DNA of 6,268 bases, from NCBI GenBank assembly GCA_027294925.1, contig JAPULM010000320.1, forward strand, positions 1 to 6,268, given 5' to 3'. The notes under the pieces were generated by a model. It saw only the letters and a list, made by a program, of their open reading frames with translations. It did not search any database and was not told the origin of the DNA. Origin of the DNA: a bacterium (lineage in GTDB: Bacteria; Tectomicrobia; Entotheonellia; Entotheonellales; Entotheonellaceae). Positions 1 through 4,871 of this stretch are shown one piece after another (position 1 is the stretch's first letter; each line of letters starts with the position of its first letter). Position numbers and translations under genes: made by a program.

Positions 1-703
1 CGGCAACGCGGGGATTCATGATGCAGCCCACCGGGATGGCGTCTCGCAACGCCTCACGGTAGCGTGTAACGCGCGAGAGTATGTCGTCGGGGGTCAACAG
101 GGTGGTCAACGACAGCAAGCCGATTCCTTTATGCCCGGCAATTTCGTGCGATTCCGAACTGGTGGCGGCCATCCAGATCGGCGGGTGGGGCTTTTGCAAC
201 GGCTTGGGCACAATGCTGCGTTCAGGGATGTTGAAATAAGTGCCTTGGTAGGAAAACGTTTCTTGTGTCCACATTTTGGGAATCATATCTAGCGCTTCTT
301 CCCAACGCGGGCGGGTTTCGTCGGGTGGAATGCCAAAGCCTTCGAGCTCGATTATGGTGCCGGAGCGACCGGTGCCAAATTCGACCCGGCCATTGCTCAG
401 GATGTCGAGGGTGGCGACCCGTTCGGCCACCCGCACCGGATGGTTGTAGGGAAAGGGCAGTAAGGCAACGCCGTGACCAATGCGTATGGTTGAGGTTTTG
501 GCGGCCAGATAGCCATACAGAACTTCGGGCGCTGAGCAGTGGGAGTATTCGCTGAGGAAATGGTGCTCGACTGTCCAACATGATGAAAACCCCTCGCGTT
601 CGCCCAGTTGAACCTGGGCGACAACCTGCTGATAGGCATCGTATTCACTGCGGACGCGCCAGGGTTTGGGAATTTGGATCTCATACATCAGACCAAATTG
701 CAT
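1..703 (-). CDS. LLM-class (luciferase-like) flavin-dependent oxidoreductase, C-terminus cut by window edge
   Basis: Reading the minus strand from the ATG at 703-701 gives an uninterrupted 234-residue N-terminal part that leaves the window without a stop. It begins MQFGLMYEIQIPKPW, the usual opening beta strand of bacterial-luciferase-like TIM barrels. It then shows WTVEHHF (residues 43-49), a segment typical of the flavin pocket, a hydrophobic IRIGHGVALLPF strand (73-84), HPVRVAERVATLDILSNGR (88-106) and the glycine-rich EFGTGRSG (108-115), typical of this family. Known members use FMN or F420 with a reduced cofactor to oxidise small organic substrates in the cytoplasm; the substrate here cannot be told. 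Family members are usually about 330-400 residues, so roughly a third is missing. The start is supported by a GGAGG Shine-Dalgarno (713-717) nine bases upstream. It is transcribed away from the polymerase gene from its own promoter. Family assignment is firm; cofactor and role are unknown. Confidence 0.93.
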   Translation of the reverse strand, partial: MQFGLMYEIQIPKPWRVRSEYDAYQQVVAQVQLGEREGFSSCWTVEHHFLSEYSHCSAPEVLYGYLAAKTSTIRIGHGVALLPFPYNHPVRVAERVATLDILSNGRVEFGTGRSGTIIELEGFGIPPDETRPRWEEALDMIPKMWTQETFSYQGTYFNIPERSIVPKPLQKPHPPIWMAATSSESHEIAGHKGIGLLSLTTLLTPDDILSRVTRYREALRDAIPVGCIMNPRVA

Positions 704-785
704 ATCTTGTTTCCTCCACTCTGACCTGCTTGCATGGCGGCAGAGAGGGCAAAAAAATGGCGAGGGCGCAACACCGTCCTGAGCG

Positions 786-814
786 ATTATACCGGTCTCT
801 GCGTTCAGGATCAA
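786..814 (-). promoter_or_regulatory. Candidate sigma70-type promoter of the flavin oxidoreductase gene
   Basis: On the minus strand TTGATC (809-814) and a perfect TATAAT (786-791) are separated by exactly 17 bases. Transcription would start near 779, giving a leader of about 75 bases before the ATG at 703. The -10 is a full consensus match and the -35 matches four of six. This is a pattern match only. Confidence 0.6.
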
Positions 815-827
815 AGCCGCTATGCCA

Positions 828-901
828 TTGCGGTTTGCAGCGCCTCGTAAAGCGGTCTACAATCGGTCATCAGATGCCTCTTTTCCCTACGCAAACCGCA
901 A
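828..901. repeat. 11-bp perfect inverted repeat bracketing the polymerase promoter
   Basis: TTGCGGTTTGC (828-838) is the exact reverse complement of GCAAACCGCAA (891-901), with a 52-base spacer. The left arm overlaps the candidate -35 box of the DNA polymerase gene and the right arm lies about 20-30 bases downstream of its predicted transcription start. Because the left arm would lie upstream of the start of the RNA, a DNA-level role (a pair of protein-binding sites) fits better than an RNA hairpin. No binding protein is known to me for this sequence. Confidence 0.6.
835..863 (+). promoter_or_regulatory. Candidate promoter of the family B DNA polymerase gene
   Basis: TTGCAG (835-840) and TACAAT (858-863) are spaced by 17 bases, which is the sigma70 arrangement with a five-of-six -10 and a weak -35. 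The start of transcription would be near 870. It lies back-to-back with the oppositely directed promoter at 786-814, the two -35 boxes being about 20 bases apart. Its position downstream of the in-frame ATG at 822 argues that translation begins at 918 or 921 instead. Confidence 0.5.
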
Positions 902-917
902 CGTCTTTTGGGTACGC

Positions 918-3287
918 ATGATGGCGACGCAACCGGTTGAACCTGTCGAAGCATATGACACCACGCTGTTCGGGCACGATCCGATGCCGCACCTTGTTGC
1001 GCTCCATCCCCTGCCGCCAGTTGAGACGCCGGGTCAGGCCATGATACGCCTCTATCAACGATCGGTGGCAAGCGGTGGCATCCTTACCGAGGATGTGCCG
1101 CTCTACCCATTTTTTTTCCTCACTGATGTTCAGTGGTTAGACAATTTCCCAAGGCAACGCTTCCTCCTCCAAACGCTCAAGGGCGCCAATGATTATCGTT
1201 ACCTGGTGGTGTTTAATACCTGGCAGGCGCATTGGGACGCTGTACGACAGGTGCAATCGATGACAAATAACGGCGGCCGCCGGCCGGAGCAGCTTTATCT
1301 CATTCCCAACCCGACGCAGCAGTACCTGATGCAGAGCGGCCGTACCCTGTTCAAAGAGATGGAATTCGACGATGTGCATCGCTTGCAACTGGACATCGAA
1401 GTCCTGGCAACGGCTGGCTTTCCGCACCCTGAGCGGAGCGCGGATCGTATTATTCTCATTGCTTTGTCGGATAACCAAGGCTGGCGCCGTATGATCGACG
1501 GCCGTACGTTGTCTGAACAAGATATGCTGCACGAACTGGTGCGGCTGATCCAGGAGCGCGACCCGGACGTCATCGAAGGGCATAACATTTATGCTTTTGA
1601 TTTTGCCTATATCATGGTCCGATGCAAGCGTTTCGACGTACCGTTTACCATCGGGCGTAATGGCGCTGCGCCACGTGTGTTTGCCTCCAGCATGCGCTTT
1701 GCCGAACGCACGGTTGATTTTCCCGCTCTTGATATCGCCGGCCGCCATGTGGTCGATACCTATTTTCAAATTATGTCGTTTGATATCTTTAAACGCGATT
1801 TGCCCGACTACAGTCTGAAAACCGCGGCGCAATATTTTAGCCTGGCGCCAACCGGCCGCACCTATATCGATGGCAAGGACATTGCCCAGGTGTGGCAAAC
1901 GCAGCCGCAGCGGTTGATTGATTATGCTTATGATGACGTGCTCGAGACTGAGCGCCTGGCCCGGCATCTATCTGGTTCGACGTTTTATCTGACGCAGATG
2001 CTGCCGATGCCGTATGGCCAGGTGGCGCGTACCGGGCCGGCAGCCAAAATCGAAGCGCTGTTGGTGCGGGAATACCTACGGCAACGCTATGCCCTGCCCA
2101 AAGGTCAGCTCGGCGGCCAGATGGCGGGCGGCTATACGGACGTTTTTACCACCGGGGTGGTCGGGCCTATTGTATATGCCGATGTTGAAAGTCTATATCC
2201 CTCCATTATGCTGAATTACGACGTGCGGCCGCGCACGGATGAACTCGGCTTATTTCAAATGTTGCTCCGCCGTCTGACTGATCTGCGCCTGGACACCAAA
2301 CATCGGATGACGAACGCTGCCGACTCGGAGGAACGCAGTGCCCTCGATGCACAACAAAGCTCATACAAAATTCTCATCAACAGTTTTTACGGCCAGCTTG
2401 GCTTTAGCCGAGCCATTTTCAATGACTTCGAGGAAGCTGACCGGGTGGCGACGACTGGCCAGCAGATTTTACGCCGTATTATCGATGCCATTCGGCGCGA
2501 ACAGGGCACGGTGATCGAGGTGGATACGGATGGCGTATTCTTCGTGCCACCATCATCGGTGCGCGGTGAAGCGGCGGAACGTGAGTTTTTAGCCCGCCTG
2601 AATGAGGAGATGCCGGCGGGTATTCGGATCGGCTTTGACGGCCGCTTCTGCAAGATGTTGTCGTATAAAATGAAAAATTACGCCTTGTTAACGTATGAAG
2701 GCGACTTGAAGTCAAAAGGGTCGTCGCTGATTTCGCGTTCAGTTGAGCCTTTTGGCCGGCAGTTTGTCGAGACCGCCATTGCGCTACTACTAGCCGAAGA
2801 TATACAGGGTTTGCACGATTTGTATTTGGCGACCTATGAACGCATTCTTCGGCACGACTGGACCGTTGTGGCGTTCGCCCGCACCGAGACACTAAAAGAC
2901 ACGCTTGATCAATACGAGGCTGACCTGGCGGCTGGACGGCGTGCGAAGGCCGCTACTTATGAATTGGCGAAGCAACGCACCGAGGCGACCGGTCAACCGG
3001 TGCGCAAGGGCGACCGTATCACCTACTACGTCACCGGCCATAGCCCCACCGTGACAGCCTTTCGTCATGCCCGTCTGGCGGAGATGTGGCAAGCGGCGCA
3101 GCCGGACGAGAACACCGCGCATTATCTGAAGCGCTTGGATGAGTTTGCCGGCAAATTCGAGCTGTTTTTTACCCCGCAGGATTTCCAGCAGGTGTTTGCG
3201 CCTGAGGGATTATTTGGCTTTTCGGACGCCGATATTCGTTTGTTGACCACGACACGTCAGGATAAGGAGGTGGGACACGGCGCCTGA
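918..3287 (+). CDS. Family B DNA polymerase with intact 3'-5' exonuclease
   Basis: The gene encodes a 789-residue template-directed DNA polymerase with proofreading, similar in length to E. coli Pol II and archaeal PolB. Numbering from the ATG at 918, the exonuclease acids are D159/E161 (LDIEV), N223/D228 (HNIYAFD) and Y336/D340 (YAYDD). Polymerase motif A is D422 in DVESLYPS, motif B is K484-ILINSFYG with N488 and Y491, motif C is D536-TDG, and a K-x-Y follows at K586-Y588. Fingers residues R457 and K461 align with the archaeal residues that contact the incoming dNTP. All catalytic residues are present, so it should be active. The loop between motif A and the fingers helix is about 21 residues shorter than in Pyrococcus PolB, and the usual YxGG reads MAGG (402-405). 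An in-frame ATG at 822 exists but lies upstream of the likely promoter; conserved-looking sequence (LFGHD) begins only after 918. No strong Shine-Dalgarno is visible. It is probably a repair or accessory polymerase, by analogy with Pol II. Confidence 0.93.
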   Translation: MMATQPVEPVEAYDTTLFGHDPMPHLVALHPLPPVETPGQAMIRLYQRSVASGGILTEDVPLYPFFFLTDVQWLDNFPRQRFLLQTLKGANDYRYLVVFNTWQAHWDAVRQVQSMTNNGGRRPEQLYLIPNPTQQYLMQSGRTLFKEMEFDDVHRLQLDIEVLATAGFPHPERSADRIILIALSDNQGWRRMIDGRTLSEQDMLHELVRLIQERDPDVIEGHNIYAFDFAYIMVRCKRFDVPFTIGRNGAAPRVFASSMRFAERTVDFPALDIAGRHVVDTYFQIMSFDIFKRDLPDYSLKTAAQYFSLAPTGRTYIDGKDIAQVWQTQPQRLIDYAYDDVLETERLARHLSGSTFYLTQMLPMPYGQVARTGPAAKIEALLVREYLRQRYALPKGQLGGQMAGGYTDVFTTGVVGPIVYADVESLYPSIMLNYDVRPRTDELGLFQMLLRRLTDLRLDTKHRMTNAADSEERSALDAQQSSYKILINSFYGQLGFSRAIFNDFEEADRVATTGQQILRRIIDAIRREQGTVIEVDTDGVFFVPPSSVRGEAAEREFLARLNEEMPAGIRIGFDGRFCKMLSYKMKNYALLTYEGDLKSKGSSLISRSVEPFGRQFVETAIALLLAEDIQGLHDLYLATYERILRHDWTVVAFARTETLKDTLDQYEADLAAGRRAKAATYELAKQRTEATGQPVRKGDRITYYVTGHSPTVTAFRHARLAEMWQAAQPDENTAHYLKRLDEFAGKFELFFTPQDFQQVFAPEGLFGFSDADIRLLTTTRQDKEVGHGA

Positions 3288-3300
3288 ACCCTAGGATGGC

Positions 3301-3495
3301 TTAGGCCGGTTGTCGCTTGGCTTGCACCCGTTTGATGCGCACCCGCTGACGTTTTCGATCGGTCGAACGCGAGCAAGAGATCTGCACGGAAACTTTGGTC
3401 TCCGCGCCATCCACTTTGACCACCAGTACGCCACCGTTCCAGATATAGGCGATATCTTCCTGGTTCAACACCAGGTTGGCTTCAATGTCTTGCAC
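3301..3495 (-). CDS. Small unknown protein (64 aa), convergent with the polymerase gene
   Basis: I do not recognise this protein. Read on the minus strand from GTG 3495 to TAA 3301, it has an acidic/polar N-terminal part (residues 1-20) and a beta-rich middle, VLVVKVDG (23-30) and TKVSVQIS (33-40). The strongly basic tail (43-62) has ten Arg/Lys in twenty residues. There is no signal peptide or membrane segment. One cysteine (C41) is present. A well-spaced GGAG and a matching -10 box upstream support it as a real gene. It ends 13 bases from the polymerase stop, tail-to-tail. The basic tail would suit nucleic-acid or ribosome binding, but this is only inference. A longer start at TTG 3519 is possible but would swallow the Shine-Dalgarno. 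Confidence 0.68.
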   Translation of the reverse strand: MQDIEANLVLNQEDIAYIWNGGVLVVKVDGAETKVSVQISCSRSTDRKRQRVRIKRVQAKRQPA

Positions 3496-3503
3496 AGATG
3501 TCT

Positions 3504-3507
3504 CTCC
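3504..3507 (-). promoter_or_regulatory. Shine-Dalgarno that fixes the GTG start of the small gene
   Basis: On the minus strand the purine tract AGAGGAGAGA (3510-3501) contains GGAG at 3507-3504, eight bases before GTG 3495. This spacing is ideal and favours the GTG over the in-frame TTG at 3519. Confidence 0.65.
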
Positions 3508-3526
3508 TCTGCGCGGCAAAAATCGT

Positions 3527-3555
3527 TTTACGTCGAGATTAACCTGTATTATAGT
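3527..3555 (+). promoter_or_regulatory. Candidate promoter of the cyclase-family hydrolase gene
   Basis: TTTACG (3527-3532), a 17-base spacer and TATAGT (3550-3555) match sigma70 boxes four of six and five of six. The start would be near 3562, leaving an untranslated leader of about 136 bases before the ATG at 3698. The match is decent, but the region is AT-rich and such matches occur by chance. Confidence 0.4.
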
Positions 3556-3576
3556 ATCATGTCATGCGCAGAACAG
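3548..3576 (-). promoter_or_regulatory. Candidate promoter of the small unknown gene
   Basis: The minus strand carries a perfect TATAAT at 3548-3553. The hexamer 17 bases further upstream is CTGTTC (3571-3576), a poor -35. The predicted start near 3541 gives a leader of about 46 bases to GTG 3495. The -10 overlaps that of the plus-strand candidate promoter. Confidence 0.45.
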
Positions 3577-3658
3577 CATGCTCAGGGTCTTTCAGGTGGC
3601 CCCTGACCTGCAGGAACCGTTGCGGTGTGGCAGGCCACCCTGTGAAATGGAAAACCAA

Positions 3659-3699
3659 ATGGCCTTGCGCCATGAGATAGAATAAGGCATATGGCTTAT
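3659..3699 (+). other. Potential hairpins around the hydrolase ribosome-binding site
   Basis: GCCAT (3669-3673) can pair with ATGGC just upstream (3659-3663, loop of five) or with ATGGC downstream (3691-3695), which would enclose the TAAGG Shine-Dalgarno (3683-3687). In addition ATAAG (3682-3686) can pair with CTTAT (3695-3699), covering the Shine-Dalgarno and the first bases of the start codon. The stems are only five base pairs, so a regulatory role is speculative. Confidence 0.25.
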
Positions 3700-4645
3700 G
3701 AGTGCAGCAACGTTACGCCAATTGGCCCTACAGGTCCGCAACTGGGGCAAGTGGGGGCCGGATGATGAAATCGGTACGCTCAACTACATCACGCCCGATA
3801 AGATTGCAGCCGCTGCGCAACTGGTGACGGCGGGCAAGGTATTTGCCCTGGGTATTCCCCTGCAACGCAATGGTCCGCAGAGCGGCACGCGGGCCCGTTT
3901 TAACCCGATTCACACCATGTTCCGGGATGGCGGCGATCAGCCCAAAACGCCAGAGGAAGTGGCCGAGATGCAGGGCTACGGCGGAGCAGACGACTGGATC
4001 GTGATGCCGTTGCAGTGCATTACGCAGTGGGATAGTCTGGCCCATGTGTTCTACGAGGGCAAGATGTACAATGGCTTCGATGCCACGTTGGTGACCAGTA
4101 GTGGCGCTGCCAAGAACAGTATCGACAAGACCAAGGACAAAATCGTTGGCCGTGGCGTCTTGCTCGATGTGGCACGTTACAAGGGCGTTAAGGCGCTGGA
4201 GCCTGGCTACGCCATCACCGTTGAAGATCTTGATGGCACTGCGTCTGCACAAGGCGTTGAGGTACAATGTGGTGATATTTTGCTCACCCGTACCGGGCAC
4301 ATGTCACGCTATTTGGACAAAGGCTCGTGGGATTTTTTTGATCTGGATGAATCGCCTGGCGTCTCGGTCTACACCGCGCTCTGGATGCACGCCAAGGAGA
4401 TTGCCGCGATTGGCAGTGATACCTACGCGGTGGAAGTGCGGCCGTCGGAGCTAGCGCCGTTCCGCAGCCCGTTTCATTGCTGCGCCATTCCCAACATGGG
4501 GTTGACCCTGGGCGAAATTTTTTATCTGGAAGATCTGGCAGCCGACTGCGCTGCAGACGGACGCTATTCGTTTCTCCTGGTGGCGCCGCCATTGCCGATC
4601 AGCAACGCTGTCGGGACGCCCATTAATCCTTATGCCATGAAGTAG
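3698..4645 (+). CDS. Cyclase family protein (kynurenine formamidase-like metal hydrolase), variant metal site
   Basis: A 315-residue cytoplasmic protein of the putative cyclase family (Pfam Cyclase, PF04199), whose known members include kynurenine formamidase and isatin hydrolase. They hydrolyse amide bonds using divalent metal. The N-terminal NWGKWGPDDEIGTLNYITP (14-32) is typical of one large branch. The family metal signature HxGTHxDxPxH appears here as Q106-C-I-T-Q110-W-D112-S-L-A-H116, so D112 and H116 are kept while two metal-ligand histidines are glutamine. The later ligand pair corresponds to H260 and E273. I recall GTQWD-type signatures in other annotated cyclase-family proteins, so this looks like a subfamily and not a dead enzyme. 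TAAGG lies ten bases before the ATG. The gene stands alone after a long leader. The substrate is unknown. Confidence 0.88.
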   Translation: MSAATLRQLALQVRNWGKWGPDDEIGTLNYITPDKIAAAAQLVTAGKVFALGIPLQRNGPQSGTRARFNPIHTMFRDGGDQPKTPEEVAEMQGYGGADDWIVMPLQCITQWDSLAHVFYEGKMYNGFDATLVTSSGAAKNSIDKTKDKIVGRGVLLDVARYKGVKALEPGYAITVEDLDGTASAQGVEVQCGDILLTRTGHMSRYLDKGSWDFFDLDESPGVSVYTALWMHAKEIAAIGSDTYAVEVRPSELAPFRSPFHCCAIPNMGLTLGEIFYLEDLAADCAADGRYSFLLVAPPLPISNAVGTPINPYAMK

Positions 4646-4871
4646 ACGCCTCCTACCCACCCCTGCTTTTGCCCAGGGAGATTTGAGGCAACGCGACGCA
4701 TGCAGTCGGCACGGAAGAATTTAATCGATGCAGACGTTATATTACGTAATATGTGCCGCATGGTAGATATCTGTCACCGGTTGTCAATCTCTGCCAACCC
4801 GTTACGGCGCGGTGATTGATCCTGCCAAACTGGCGGGGTCATTGCCCTACGCAGTACCTGGAGCAATCTGT
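4646..4871. other. Non-coding region between hydrolase and nucleotide cyclase genes
   Basis: No gene is credible in these 226 bases on either strand. They hold a weak hairpin just after the hydrolase stop (CCCTG 4661-4665 with CAGGG 4674-4678, no T-run), a 14-bp palindrome (4739-4752), and a 6-bp inverted repeat CGGCAC/GTGCCG (4707-4712 and 4753-4758). I found no convincing -35/-10 pair for the downstream gene, so its promoter is unplaced. It could also be read through from the hydrolase. Confidence 0.6.
4739..4752. promoter_or_regulatory. 14-bp perfect palindrome, possible operator
   Basis: ATATTACGTAATAT is identical on both strands and lies 119 bases upstream of the nucleotide cyclase ATG. 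Its length and dyad symmetry would suit a dimeric helix-turn-helix regulator. I do not recognise it as the site of a known regulator. Confidence 0.35.

Noticed and set aside
1137..1967. Open 276-codon frame on the minus strand inside the polymerase gene
   Set aside because: It lies wholly opposite a clearly coding, motif-rich gene, has no recognisable domain, and reflects codon bias of the real frame.
3266..3276. AAGGAGGTGGG near the end of the polymerase gene as a Shine-Dalgarno for a downstream gene
   Set aside because: No usable plus-strand reading frame follows; the next ATG (3296) stops after two codons.
3310..3606. Plus-strand open frame of 98 codons across the small-gene region
   Set aside because: It has no Shine-Dalgarno and low-complexity composition. 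The opposite strand has a better start, ribosome site and promoter.
3559..3606. Possible 15-codon upstream ORF in the hydrolase leader
   Set aside because: There is no ribosome-binding site, and it would begin upstream of the predicted transcription start.
3728..4300. Open 190-codon minus-strand frame opposite the hydrolase gene
   Set aside because: It is a shadow of the cyclase-family gene, with no family resemblance of its own.
4661..4678. Hairpin after the hydrolase stop as an intrinsic terminator
   Set aside because: The stem is only five base pairs and is not followed by a run of T.
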